In this document: positions 1-10,985 of the stretch, one piece after another
Numbering within the stretch: the first letter of the stretch is position 1
Layout: the number at the start of each line of letters is the position of its first letter
From: Rheum nobile
Lineage: Eukaryota > Streptophyta > Magnoliopsida > Caryophyllales > Polygonaceae
Reading direction: 5' to 3'
Assembly (NCBI GenBank): GCA_027886185.1
Contig: WOAB01000596.1
Coordinates: forward strand, 496,001 to 560,000
DNA length: 64,000 nucleotides
Made by a program: the position numbers and the translations under genes
Notes under the pieces: model-generated
Databases searched by the model: none
Seen by the model: only the letters and a program-made list of their open reading frames with translations
Told to the model about the DNA's origin: nothing

Positions 1-386
1 AGTTGTGGTTGTGGGGGCGTCGACGGTAAAACATGTCGATGAGAGAGGGCATGCCTTCTTGTTCATCATCAAACATAGGAGGCATATCTTCAAGCTCGTC
101 ATAATATAGGGGCCTTATGGGACCATATTCATCAAGCTTGTGATCGTTTTGCTCTTCTTTCACCTTAGAAATCACAAAGCATTCTCCGATGGTTGCGGGG
201 GCGTGAACATCTTGGCTGGTTCGCTCTTGCCCTCGGAACGAGTTGAGGGTAGACTGGAGGTCTTGGAAATAGGGTGTGAGGCCCACATCCTCGTTCCGCT
301 ACTAGTTTTCTTCTTTTGCAAGTTTTGGTACACTTGCATGGCGTAGTGCAAAACCTCCTCAAGCTGGATATTAGGGCCAAACCTTT
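1..386 (-). pseudogene. Ty3/gypsy gag, C-terminal half (split by element A, runs off window start)
   Basis: Read on the minus strand, this continues a gag reading frame that is interrupted at 386/6087 by element A. Just inside the junction is FGPNIQLEEVLHYAMQVYQN, the segment that follows the conserved FIGG capsid motif in plant gypsy Gag. After it come a lysine/serine-rich tail and an acidic stretch with at least one frame change. Removing A and one copy of the CCTTT duplication keeps the frame open across the junction, so this was coding before the insertion. The downstream pol would lie left of the window. It is clearly a relic, and no lineage can be assigned from this piece. Confidence 0.7.
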
Positions 387-1855
387 TGATCAACACTATT
401 TTGTAGTGCATTTCTAGGGATTGTTACCAGGTTTGAGGTGCCATTTGGTTGGATTTAGAGAACAATGGGAGATTATGGAGTTAGAGTGGAGAAGTGTGGT
501 TTTGGTGGTCTGGAGGAGCTAATTGGAGACATCCAGAGGAAAAGAAGTTGACCACCTGAGTAGATGACTAATTTCCAAAGAAAATGACGCGGAAGAGAAG
601 AGGCCGCGACCGCGGCCAATAAACCGCGCCTGCGGCTAATGTCGGGAATTAATAGGGGCACTTCGAGAGCAAACCGCGACCGCGGCCATACACACGAGGC
701 GAAGCAGTTTAATTAAACAAGCCGCGTGCTGCTTTTAAATGATGGGCCAAGTTGGAGGAAAGGCCCAAACAAATGAAGAAAGGCCCACCGTGAAGATACC
801 CGCGTGAAGTGATCCGGGATTTGAAGCTGGAAAGAGACGGAGCACGACGTCAGCCATGACGTCAGCGCGTTGGTGCTGTTGTTGGAGTGGGCCGCGCGAG
901 ATGAGATTAGGCCGAGAATGATGCATGTGGAAGCCGAGATTTAATTCGTTGGACCGGGATTAATTTCCCCGGGATTCATTGTTTATTTTTGTTATTATTT
1001 TATTACTTTACACACTTTTAGAATTAGGTTAAAACACTTTTTGTTTGCCAGTTGCCGAGATCAAATAGTTAGACCTAGTTTATTTTCATCGTTGTTTTTC
1101 CCTTTTGCCCAAGCAGACAATTGAAGCCTTTGGATTGATTGGATTGTGAGTTTATTCCTTTACTCTTTCTATGATTGTTTTAATTCTCTCTCGTGCTTAA
1201 TCTCATTGATCATATATCGATTCCCCTTGATTTGTTGATTAGGAAATCAAATAGATTGTTAATAGTAGTTCCCTCCAGATTGACAACCTAGAGAAATTAG
1301 TATTATGCTATTGCTTCCCCTTTTCCATACAACCTGTTGAGATTGTTATTGATCATACCACTGAGGATTGGAAGATACTGGTTGAGAATCTAAATCCCTT
1401 AGTTTGTGTAGAGAATTAATTACATGCAATTGTATGACTGGTTGCTACACTTGCATGTACCTATCTATTCCTGAATTCATTGCTGCTGTTAGATTCAATC
1501 TAGAAGGTATTCTAGGTTATTTAATAGTTAGGGTTATCAGGACTGGTAACTAATTCAGAACAAGGATTAGGACTTTCATGAGTATTGAGGACTAAGAATA
1601 ATCAATGATCGATCTATCAATCTGAAGTGTGGATATTTGTTTGGCTGAGTTATTTCCCTAATTTGATTTCAAGTCTTTGTTTTTATTTATTTATTTTGTT
1701 TTTTAAATCAGAAACCCCCTGGTTACTTGTTGGTATACAATTACATCGTTGGAATAGTATTTGATTCTCTGTGGGATTCGACCCTTACTTACCAGACTAC
1801 ATTAGTTGGGTTTGTTTAGGATTATTTTGTTTAGGTGTTACGACAATGCCTATCA
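387..1855 (+). repeat. 5' LTR of element A
   Basis: It begins TGATCAACACTATT and ends GCCTATCA. It contains a GC-rich block (601-690) of CCGCGACCGCGGCC-type palindromes. Compared with the 3' LTR it lacks about 22 bp of that block and carries a 14-bp extra copy of a GACGTCAGC-type motif near 850. Otherwise it matches closely. Confidence 0.93.
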
Positions 1856-1858
1856 AAT

Positions 1859-1876
1859 TGGCGTCGTTGCCGGGGA
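1859..1876 (+). other. Primer-binding site of element A (tRNA-Asp type)
   Basis: TGGCGTCGTTGCCGGGGA lies three bases after the 5' LTR. It matches the complement of the 3' end of plant tRNA-Asp(GTC), as remembered, except for one C-to-T change at position 6. This primer type is usual for Athila elements. Confidence 0.8.
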
Positions 1877-1987
1877 ATTAATTTTACTATTCTAATTGTG
1901 TTTTTGTTTACCAACTTTTGTGTGGACCTATCTTACGGTCCACACCTGTGTTACTAATTCTTTTCATTGAGATCTGAATCTAGACAG

Positions 1988-3169
1988 ATGGCAGTATTTG
2001 ATTTTTACTATCAGCAGCAAGGATGGCCCCATTACTATCCTGAACCTCAAGAGACGAGCCCAAGTTTTTATATGTCAATGGAGGAGAGCATCAAGTCACT
2101 TGTGCAGAGCATGATGACTATTCATCAGGGGATGAACTCCAACATCCAACTTTTAACAACTCAAGTTGGAAGTTTGGCAACTCAGCTTGGAAGGTTGGCT
2201 CAAGTTGTGGCAAATATGAAGGAGGATTTTGAAAGGCCACCATCCCAACCGACCCCAGTGGCTAATGTGAGTGGCATATCACAACTGAAAGGAGAAAAGA
2301 CGGAGGAGCCCTTTTGCTCAGGAACCGTGACCACGGATGAGCGAGAACGGAAAGTCGAGAACCAGCGTCCGCATGTTTGGACAAAATTCTGCGGATCAGT
2401 TCTTGGTGTATACCCTTTGGAAGCGATTCCTGTTGATTACACTCCTCCACCTTGTGATCCTAAGAAGCCACCTTCTCACCTTCCTAAGAGGCTAAAAGTG
2501 AAGAAGAAGCTGGAGCTCAATATGGAGCCGCGCAACTCCATAGGTGAGCATGAGGTAAATCTCCCTTTACTTGATCTGATGCATGTTGTGCCTAAATTTG
2601 CTAAATACATGAAATGCTTATGTTGGCCTAGAAAGAGGAAGAAATTGACAGGAGAAATTAATTTGAATGAACATGTGTCTGCTGCATTCGGAAGACATTT
2701 GCCTGAAAAGTGTAGTGACCCTGACATGTTTAGTATTCCTTGTGATATAGGTTACTCCAGGTTTGATCATTGCATGATAGACTTGGGCTCATCTATTAAT
2801 GTGTTACCCTACTCTGTGTATAAATTGCTAGATCTTGGACCTTTGCTTGAATCTGATTTAGTTATTCAATTTGCGAATGGATCCAAAGTTTTTCCGAAAG
2901 GAATAGTTGAGGATGTTCTTGTAAAGGTTAATAAGATGATTTTTCCTGTGGATTTTGTGGTGTTAGACATTGGTTATGATATGCATGTGCCCCCTATACT
3001 ATTAGGTAGGCCTTTTCTTAAGACTGCTAACATCCGAATCATTATGAGTAGAGGTATTGTGTCTGTGAAGTATGGGGGTGATAGGGTGACATTTAAGATA
3101 TTTGATCATAAGAAACACCCTCCTGATAGTAAGTCTGTGCTGTGTTCTGGATTGAGTGATATTACATGA
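1988..3169 (+). CDS. Athila-type Gag tail fused to aspartic protease, intact 393-codon ORF
   Basis: The first in-frame ATG is at 1988. A longer reading from 1967 would need a TTG start. Residues about 20-75 form a hydrophobic-heptad region (IKSLVQSM, NSNIQLLTTQVGSLATQLG) like the end of Athila Gag. A low-complexity hydrophilic stretch follows. From about residue 185 a plant retropepsin-like region begins (VNLPLLDLMHVVPKFAKYMK). Its active site is DLGSS with Asp265, and the closing motif PILLGRPFL lies near residue 335. The capsid core and zinc knuckle are missing. The ORF has no internal stop although the rest of pol is gone, which is unusual for a relic. It probably represents a protease retained or re-expressed by a deletion derivative. 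Protease assignment is firm; activity is not shown. Confidence 0.85.
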   Translation: MAVFDFYYQQQGWPHYYPEPQETSPSFYMSMEESIKSLVQSMMTIHQGMNSNIQLLTTQVGSLATQLGRLAQVVANMKEDFERPPSQPTPVANVSGISQLKGEKTEEPFCSGTVTTDERERKVENQRPHVWTKFCGSVLGVYPLEAIPVDYTPPPCDPKKPPSHLPKRLKVKKKLELNMEPRNSIGEHEVNLPLLDLMHVVPKFAKYMKCLCWPRKRKKLTGEINLNEHVSAAFGRHLPEKCSDPDMFSIPCDIGYSRFDHCMIDLGSSINVLPYSVYKLLDLGPLLESDLVIQFANGSKVFPKGIVEDVLVKVNKMIFPVDFVVLDIGYDMHVPPILLGRPFLKTANIRIIMSRGIVSVKYGGDRVTFKIFDHKKHPPDSKSVLCSGLSDIT

Positions 3170-4566
3170 TCATAGTAGCACAATGTCAAGCCATGACAAT
3201 AACTAAGGCGCTATCCGGGAGGCAACCCGAGGTATGCTTTTCTTTTCTTGTTTTTCTTTCCTTGTTTTTGCATTTGTTTTGGTGTGTTTTGTTTTGTTTT
3301 TGTTCTTGTTTTTGTTTCCGACTAACCTGCAGGGAGGAGACCCCATGCCTATTGAAGAAGGTGTTTACCACCATTGTAAGTCTCTCTTTCCCTGCACTAA
3401 TAACTCCCCGAAAAAACCTTAAACGGGAAGGGGAAAAAAAATTTCCGAAAAAAAAGAATAAACGGAATTATAAAAAAATAAATAAAAAAGTTCATCTCAG
3501 GCCAGCTGTCCAGAATTCCCCATGGAGATGGTGCGCATCATGTTGTCACGGAGGATACACTACCCTACACTTGATTTGACAACGATGATGGCCCTACAAT
3601 TGGCAGCTGAGGAGGAGGACCACTAGAGGCCCACACCACGATCATATCTGGGCCCATTTTTTGTGGGTTTTGAAGGCCGTGCAACCCCGACATATTTGCT
3701 ATACCACTACTCACCAAGTGGTTCCCTTTGGTTGCACGGTAATGAAGACGATGGAGTTGATGAAGACACCCACCCAACACTGGAGACTTGTGCATACATT
3801 GTGCATACCGCCAGCAACAACGGAAGTGTCCAAGCAGCTTGGCGACGTTTGTGAGTTATTTTTTGCTTTTCCCTATACTTCTATTCTTTTGTCTTTCATT
3901 ACATTGAGGACAATGCAATGTTTAAGCATGGGGGAGAGTTTTATACTGGCTATGTCGCTGAGGAGATGAATAAAAAGAAAAGAGCCAAATATTCAAAAAA
4001 AGGCATACATAAGAAATCCTGGGATAAGTCGAAAACCCGAAAGGGCGGCCTAGGTAATAAGCAGATGGCTTGGACCAGCATTAGGCTGGGGTAATATGAG
4101 GTCAAGAGTGATGTGAGTATATTGTGAGCCCATCTATTGAAAAATGAAATGAGTGGCTTGGTGAAAACCCGAAAGGGCGCCTTGGCAAAATGAGGGAAAA
4201 GAAGAAGAGTGATTTTTAGGAATCCTCATTTTACTTGGCGTGGTGACATAAGAAGAGGTGATATAAGTAGGATTCGGGTAGGTCACTCTGGGAGGTATAA
4301 GAAGATAGATGGGAGACTAGGACTAGAATTCATTCACTCTATGGTGTTTGGGATAAGCTTGGGAGAAGTACTCTGCTTTTCTTTTTGCTTGATTGTGTGT
4401 TGTAGTCTTTTATGCTGGGTTTATTGTATGGTTTCCTGGAGCTTATTGTTAGGTGTGATTCTTGGAGATTGATTTTTCTATGCTTCCTGAGACCTTGGGG
4501 ATTGATTGGAGGAGTAGGTTGACTTTAGCTTACTCGAGGACGAGCAAGGTTTAAGCACGGGGGATT
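3170..4566 (+). other. 3' noncoding region and polypurine tracts of element A
   Basis: No coding was recognised. The sequence GCGCTATCCGGGAGGCAACC (about 3210) just after the stop resembles a segment that recurs after the main ORF in Athila elements. Two polypurine-tract-like blocks occur: TTTAAGCATGGGGGAGAG near 3920, and TTTAAGCACGGGGGATT at 4550-4566, directly before the 3' LTR. GAAAACCCGAAAGGGCG is present twice (about 4034 and 4165). Confidence 0.7.
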
Positions 4567-6081
4567 TGATCGGCACTATTTTGTAGTGCATTTCTAGGGG
4601 TTGTTACCAAGTTTGAGGTGCCATTTGGTTGGATTTAGAGAACAATGGGAGATTATGGAGTTAGAGCGGAGAAGTGTGGTTTTGGTGGTCTGAAGGAGCT
4701 AATTGGAGACATCCAGAGGAAAAGAAGTTGACCACCTGAGGAGATGGCTAATTTCCGAAGAAAATGACATGGAAGAGAAGAGGCCGCGACCGCGGCCAAT
4801 AAACCGCGCCCGCGGCTAATGTCGGGAATTAATAGGGGCACTTCGAGAGAAAACCGCGACCGCGGCCAAGAAGCCGCGGCCGCGGCCATACACGCGAGGC
4901 GAAGCAACTTAATTAAACAAGCCGCGTGCTGCTTTTAAATGATGGGCCAAGTTGGAGGAAAGGCCCAAACAAATGAAGAAAGGCCCACCGTGAAGATACC
5001 CGCGTGAAGTGATCCGGGATTTGAAGCTGGAAAGAGACGGAGCACGACGTCAGCGCGTTGGTGCTGTTGTTGGAGTGGGTCGCGCGAGAGGAGATTAGGC
5101 CGGGAATGATGCATGTGGAAGCAAAGATTTAATTCGTTGGACCGGGATTAATTTCCCCGGGATTAATTTCCCCGGGATTCATTGTTTATTTTTGTTATTA
5201 TTTTATTATTGTTATTTTATTATTTTACACACTTTTAGAATTAGGTTAAAACACTTTTTGTTTACCAGTTGCTGAGATCAAATAGTTAGACCTAGTTTAT
5301 TTTCATCGTTGTTTTTCCCTTTTGCCCAGGCAGACAATTGAAGCCTTTGGATTGATTGGATTGTGAGTTTATTCCTTTACTCTTTCTATGATTGTTTTAA
5401 TTCTCTCTCGTGGTTAATCTCATTGATCATATATCGATTCCCCTTGATTTGTTGATTAGGAAATCAAATAGATTGTTAATAGTAGTTCCCTCCAGATTGA
5501 CAACCTAGAGAAATTAGTATTATGCTATTGCTTCCCCTTTTCCATACAACCTGTTGAGATTGTTATTGATCATACTACTGAGGATTGGAAGATACTGGTT
5601 GAGAATCTAAATCCCTTAGTTTGTGTAGAGAATTAATTGCATGCAATTGTATGACTGGTTGCTACACTTGCATGTACCTATCTATTCCTGAATTCATTGC
5701 TGCTGTTAGATTCAATCTAAAAGGTCTTCTAGGTTATTTAATAGTTAGGGTTATCAGGACTGGTTGGACTGGTAACTAATTCAGAACAGGGATTAGGACT
5801 TTCATGAGTATTGAGGACTAGGAATAATCAATGATCGATCTATCAATCTGAAGTGTGGATATTTGTTTGGCTGAGTTATTTCCCTAATTTGATTTCAAGT
5901 CTTTGTTTTTATTTATTTATTTTGTTTTTTAAATCAGAAACCCCCTGGTTACTTGTTGGTATACAATTACATCATTGGAATAATATTTGATTCTCTGTGG
6001 GATTCGACCCTTACTTACCAGACTACATTAGTTGGGTTTGTTTAGGATTATTTTGTTTAGGTGTTACGACAACGCCTATCA
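4567..6081 (+). repeat. 3' LTR of element A
   Basis: It is colinear with 387-1855. It has one extra CCGCGACCGCGGCC-type unit (4850-4890), a duplicated ATTAATTTCCCCGGG near 5150-5175, and a few short tandem slips. It ends GCCTATCA and is followed by the CCTTT duplication. Confidence 0.93.
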
Positions 6082-6086
6082 CCTTT

Positions 6087-7117
6087 GCATCTCCACATGT
6101 GCATTAACATCAACATTACGACCTCCAATAAACTTAGAGATAATGTAACTTTGGGGGAATTGGACTTCCGATTGATTCGCTAGTGTTCTAAGTTCTTTGT
6201 AAAATTCCTTCGGGGTCCATGCGCCTTGCTTCACCTTCTCCAATCTAATTTGGACCTTATCAAGATAGTCCTCGGGCAAAAAGAGGAATCTAAGGGCAAC
6301 TTTAAGTTCATCCCATGTCGAGATGGTGTGATAGTTGTTGTGAGCTCGTTCTTCCTTTTCCTCTTACCACCACGAGTAGGCGAAGTCCGTTAAGTGAATG
6401 GTTGTGATTGCCACTCGTTGAACGTCTTGATATCCATAGTAAATATATATAGCTTCGGTCTTGGACTCTCAATCTATGTATGTGTCTACATCGAATGTCC
6501 CCGTAAGGGTTTGAATGGTTAACTTTACGCCATGGTGTTGTGGAGGAGGTGGCTGCGTTTCTTCCCTTATTCCATAGCCAAGCCCTTGTTCCTCCACAAG
6601 TTGGCCTCTTGGATGGACTTCTCTCACCCTAGCCCTCTCACGAAAATCTCTTGGTCTATTGGGTATTCGTCTAGGTTACATCATACCCCTGGGGGCTGCG
6701 GTAAGGGGCTGTCGTTGGAATCCTTCCATGAAAGCGTGTGTTAGTGGTGCTTGGAACCTCATAAGTGGCATGCGGTTTGGTTCTTGTGCAAAAAGATTGT
6801 CCATGTTGTCTTCTTGATCTTCAAGAGGGTGGTTCGGTGGTTCTTGAACCCTAGCTCATCCCCTTTGGCGCATGAGAAGAACCGGCGTCATGGGGGTCGT
6901 CTTGGGGTTAAACGTTCTCCCTAGTAAGAGTGTGTCTTCCTTCCCGCGATCCTTCTCTCCTTGTCTCCCTTAGGTGTTATTACACCCTTTCGCCCACCAT
7001 TCCCATGAACTCAAGGCGTTGCCTTTCCAATAGGGCCGTCAAATCCTCCATGGTGATCGCCTTGGATGCCTCACGAGGGGATTCCATTGTCTCTTTCCCT
7101 AGGTTGTCACATGACAT
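6087..7117 (-). pseudogene. Ty3/gypsy gag, N-terminal half (split by element A)
   Basis: The likely start is the ATG at 7117 on the minus strand. It opens 45 codons, including MEDLTALLERQRLEFMG, a helical Gag N-terminus, before a stop at 6980-6982. Several frame changes follow. Recognisable capsid sequence resumes with YGYQDVQRVAITTIHLTDFA near 6430, a typical gypsy Gag core, and continues through LPEDYLDKVQIRLEKVKQG and FYKELRTLANQ to SKFIGGRN and VEMQR at the element A junction. It is thoroughly inactivated. The rest is at 1-386. The capsid-family match is clear; the clade is not. Confidence 0.75.
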
Positions 7118-8640
7118 GTTTTTTTGTCTCAAGAAAGGAGTTAAACAAACTAGCCATCACTTAATCAAAGCAAGCAAATTGATTAAGTTAGGGAAATAAC
7201 TAAATAAACTAAAGAAAAGACTATATCCTATCAATAAAGATTCGATCTTGTTGAGGAAAACTCTATCTTTTAGGGTAGAAAGATACATTTTCTTGGAGTT
7301 CTCTTCTCTTTCTTCTCGGCTTGTTGTGTGGTTGTCCCTTTCCTAACAACCTTAGCTTGGCCCTTAGGTTAGTGCAAGCAAGATGATATTTTTCAATCCT
7401 AGGATAAGGCCTATGCAAGATCTCAAGATCAAACACAAGGGGTATTCTTTTAGGTGGGATCACGACTGGCCTTTAGGATGGAAAGAGATTAGCACCATAG
7501 AGATAAGATCTTAAAAGAATCAAATAATTAGACAGATTCACGTCCAAGATAACTTAAATCAATAAGATAATTTTATTTCTTGTTATCAAGATAGACTTTC
7601 TTGACTTACTTGGGTTTTCTCAAGCTTAGTAAGGGTCCCTTTGGGATTTCTCAAACTTACCAAGGGTCCCTCTTTTGCTTTCTTTGCTTTTCTTGTTATG
7701 TAAGACATAGGATTTTCCTTTGTCTTTCCGACCTTTGGGCTTTTTTTGTGTGCACACAAGTTAGTTAGGAAGCGATTTAGAAGTCAAAATAGATTTTGTC
7801 CCACAAGATAACAAAAGATGTAACTAGATAAAGTTCTAAGTAAATCTTGAAACAAACAATAAAATCTTATCTTTAAGGGGGTAAATCTAAATAAGATAGA
7901 TCTCTGGGGAGTTGGTTTGAGAGGGGGCGTGGCAAGCCTTGGGATGCAAGGAAAAGGCCCAAGCAAGGGCAGTTATCCCCTTGCCTTGGCACACAAGAAG
8001 TCTTACCTTCTCTCTCTCCCTTGCCAATGTTACTTTAAGGTTACTCTTAGTAAATTCTAGGCTCTCCACGACAGTCTCCCCCCTCCCCCTCCTTAAGGAT
8101 CTCACACGCACAAGATAGAAGAGGTCGTTCTTGAAGGTTCAAGATTCAAGGTTTCTCTTCTTAGGGTCCAAGGCAACTCTTGGCCTTTTCTCGTTAGAAT
8201 TCTCTCAAGATTCTAGGATTCTCCCAAGGCTTGTCTCCCTCCAACTCTTACCCTCAAGATGGAAACAAGATCAAGGGCAAGAAAACAAGTTTTGAGGAAC
8301 ACACAACTTTATTTTGAAATCAAGACTAGCAAAGGTTTTAGACTTACCTCGATTAAGCTCTCATACGAAATGATGTGTTTCCCCTAAGGATTTGTGCTCT
8401 AGTTCGAGGAAAGTCACGTCCAAAGCTATGTTCTTGAATGTTCTTGCTTGGGCGACAAGATAGTAACAAGATTGATTCTTTTTGTAGGATTTTGTGTTTG
8501 AGATGCAAGAAAGATAAAGGGATAAGCAACTCTCCACTATGTGATATGACTCACCAAGGGATTCGAGAACATGAAGATTCAAGCTAAGGATATTACTCAC
8601 CAAAGCCTAATCAACATGTTTCGCATATTACTCACCAAAA
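7118..8640 (-). other. Probable 5' leader/LTR remains of the gypsy element; no gene seen
   Basis: By position upstream of the minus-strand gag, this should hold the leader and 5' LTR of that element. I found no convincing primer site and no second LTR copy in the window, so the boundary is undefined. The region is rich in direct short repeats such as TCTCAAGCTTA / TCTCAAACTTA (7615-7660). ORFs here are short and unrecognised. Confidence 0.35.
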
Positions 8641-8649
8641 CACACAAGA

Positions 8650-9400
8650 TCTTATGGGTAAGCAAGACACTTATATTGGGTAAGCAAGACGCTTTCAATT
8701 TGACAAGATACATGATTTTCACCGACCTTCATACGAATCTTGGCATACTTCCACATTTATCATGTCGCCTATTGAACTGGTTTTTTGGTGACAAGATCTT
8801 ATGGACTTTCAATTGAACATGATACAAGATTTTATTGACACAAGGTTTAGTCTGGCATACTTCAATATATCCTTACGCAGTTCAATAATTATCATGTTAT
8901 GTTTGGTAAACAAGATACTTTCAATTGGGAAAGATTTATTAGCCTCCATATTAAAACTGTCATACTTAAATATTTATCTTGTCGTCTAGTAAATAGTTTT
9001 TTTCATGACAAGATTTTGTGGACTTTTAGAAAGAGGTAATTCCAAGTTTGGTATATTTGGTAAACAAGAGACTTTCAATTGGACAAGATACATGATTTTC
9101 ATAAGCCTCCATGTTATTTCTAGCATACTTCAATATTTATCATGTCACCGAGTAAACTGGTTGTTTGGTGACAAGATCTTATGGACTTTCAATTGAACAC
9201 GATACAAGATTTTATTGACATGAGTTTTAGTCTTACGCACTTCAATATATCCTTACGCAATTCAATAATTATCATGTTACATTTGGTAAACAAGACAGTT
9301 TCAATGGGACAAGATACATGATTTTATTGGCCTATTTATTAATCATGTCATACTTAAATACTTATCATGTCATCAAGTAAACTAGGTTTTTAGTGACAAG
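8650..9400 (+). repeat. AT-rich tandem repeat, about 380-bp unit
   Basis: Marker phrases recur at a fixed spacing. Versions of GGTAAACAAGA...TTTCAATT occur near 8677, 8906, 9058 and 9285, and versions of TGACAAGATCTTATGGAC near 8788, 9014, 9168 and 9395. The alternating 226/154-bp spacing gives a 380-381-bp higher-order unit with two subunits and roughly two copies. I do not recognise it as a known satellite. Confidence 0.7.
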
Positions 9401-10730
9401 ATTTTATGGAATTTTAATTGAGCATGATGTAAAATTTTATTGACATGAGTTTTAGTCTTGCCTACTTCAATATTTATCCTTTCAATATGTAACCTGTTTT
9501 TGACAAGTTATTGAACAACACTAAGGTAACCAGTAGGACTTTAGATGTTTTACTTTGTACTATTTATAAGTCTAACCTCAAGCATTGGGAAGTTTGTTTG
9601 CCTTTTGTGGAGTTTGCTTATAAGAGGTCCAAGCATAGCGCCACCAAGATGTTACCATTTGAGGTGGTATAAGGATACAATCCCCACACCCGCATGCACA
9701 TGATGCCGCTGCCATTTAAGGAAAATAAGAGTTTTGAGGCTAAGTTCGTGAGGAATCTTCATGAGAGGACACACTTATAACTGGATAGGATTGCACACTA
9801 ATATGAGTCTCAAGATAACAAGGAATGCAAGAAGGTCATTTTTTGAAGAAGGAGACTTGGTGTGGCTACACTAGAGGAAAGAAAGGTTCCCTCACAAGAG
9901 GAAGAAATAGCTAAATGCCCATGGAAATGGACCATTTCGTGCGGTAAAGCGTATGGGAGATAATGCTTATCCACTTGACCTTTGTTGGGGAGTATCACGT
10001 TACATTTGGTAAACAAGACAGTTTCAATGGGACAAGATACATGATTTTATTGGCCTATTTATTAATCATGTCATACTTAAATATTTATCATGTCATCAAG
10101 TAAACTGGTTTTTTAGTGATAAGATTTTATGGAATTTTAATTGAGCATGATGTAGAATTTTATTGACATGAGTTTTAGTCTTGCCTACTTCAATATCTAT
10201 CCTTTCAATATGTAACCTATTTTTTGACAAGTTATTGAACAACACTAAGGTCACCAGTAGGACTTTAGATGTTTTACTTTGTACTATTCATAAGTCTAAC
10301 CTTAAGCATTGGAAAGATTGTTTGCCTTTTATGGAGTTTGCTTATAAGAGGTCCAAGCATAGCGCCACCAAGATGTTATCATTTGAGGTGGTATAAAGAT
10401 GTAATCCCCACACCCGTATGCACTTGACGCCGCTGCCATTTAAGGAAAATAAGAGATTTGAGGCTAAGGAGCAGGCTAAGTTCATGAGGAATCTTCATGA
10501 GAGGACATACTTATAACTGGATAGGAATGCACACTAATATGAGTCTCAAGATAACAAGGAATGCAAGAAGGTCATTTTTGAAGAAGGAGACTTGGTGTGG
10601 ATGTACTAGAGGAAAGAAAGGTTCCCTCAAAAGAGGAAGAAAAGGCTAAATGCCCATGGAGATAGACCATTTCGTGCGGTAAAGCGTATGGGAGATAATG
10701 CTTATCCACTTGACCTTTGTTGGGGAGTAT
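9273..10730 (+). repeat. Tandem duplication of a 723-bp segment (9273-9995 and 9996-10730)
   Basis: Both copies begin TTACATTTGGTAAACAAGAC, pass through the AT-rich repeat into a degenerate integrase, and end CTTTGTTGGGGAGTAT. Copy 2 carries a 12-bp insertion (about 10465) and scattered substitutions. The junction at 9995/9996 joins integrase sequence directly back to repeat sequence, so the duplication arose after the repeat and integrase were already adjacent. Confidence 0.85.
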
Positions 10731-10985
10731 GGTGTACATTCAACATTCAATGTGGCTTAATTATCCCCTTTTGTGCCCGATAACTTTGTTGAGCTTGACG
10801 AATCGAGGATGATTCTTGGCCAAGTGGGGGAGATTGATGACTCACGAGGTGCCGTCACGACCAAGGACATTGATGAGCTGATTCAAGTCCTTTTTTGATA
10901 GTCCAATAACCATATCTAGGGCTAAGAAGATCAAGGATGGGTCTTGTGCTTTACTAGAACGCCTCACATCCACCATTGATGAGCC
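9493..10985 (+). pseudogene. Degenerate Ty3/gypsy integrase C-terminus (partly present twice)
   Basis: Translation shows CLPFVEFAYKRSKHSATKM, the post-catalytic integrase motif (PF.EFAYN.S.H..T). After a stop comes GDLVWLHQRKERFPHKRKK-like sequence, then GPFRAVKRMGDNAYPLDL, the GPY/F module of gypsy integrase. The first copy is cut off at 9995. The second runs on to a polyprotein tail resembling GPITRSRAKKIK (about 10905) and a polypurine-like AAGTGGGGGAGATTGATGA (10824-10842). There are multiple stops (one after FEVV in both copies) and frameshifts. Everything upstream in pol is missing. The family match is clear; function is lost. Confidence 0.7.

Larger units (their letters stand above)
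387..6081 (+). mobile_element. Element A: complete non-autonomous Athila-like LTR retrotransposon
   Basis: The two long direct repeats start TGATC and end ATCA, so the ends are palindromic (TGAT...ATCA). They are flanked by the 5-bp target duplication CCTTT at 382-386 and 6082-6086. The internal region is only about 2.7 kb. It holds a tRNA-Asp-type primer site, one ORF (Gag tail plus aspartic protease), a long noncoding stretch and a polypurine tract ending at the 3' LTR. There is no reverse transcriptase, RNase H or integrase, so any movement would need help from an autonomous Athila-type relative. The protease and the noncoding signatures point to Athila. The 5' LTR is 1469 bp and the 3' LTR 1515 bp, differing mostly by short repeat-number indels. 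Confidence 0.92.

Noticed and set aside
1967..1987. Upstream start of the element A ORF at 1967
   Set aside because: The codon is TTG; the first ATG is at 1988 and nothing supports non-AUG initiation.
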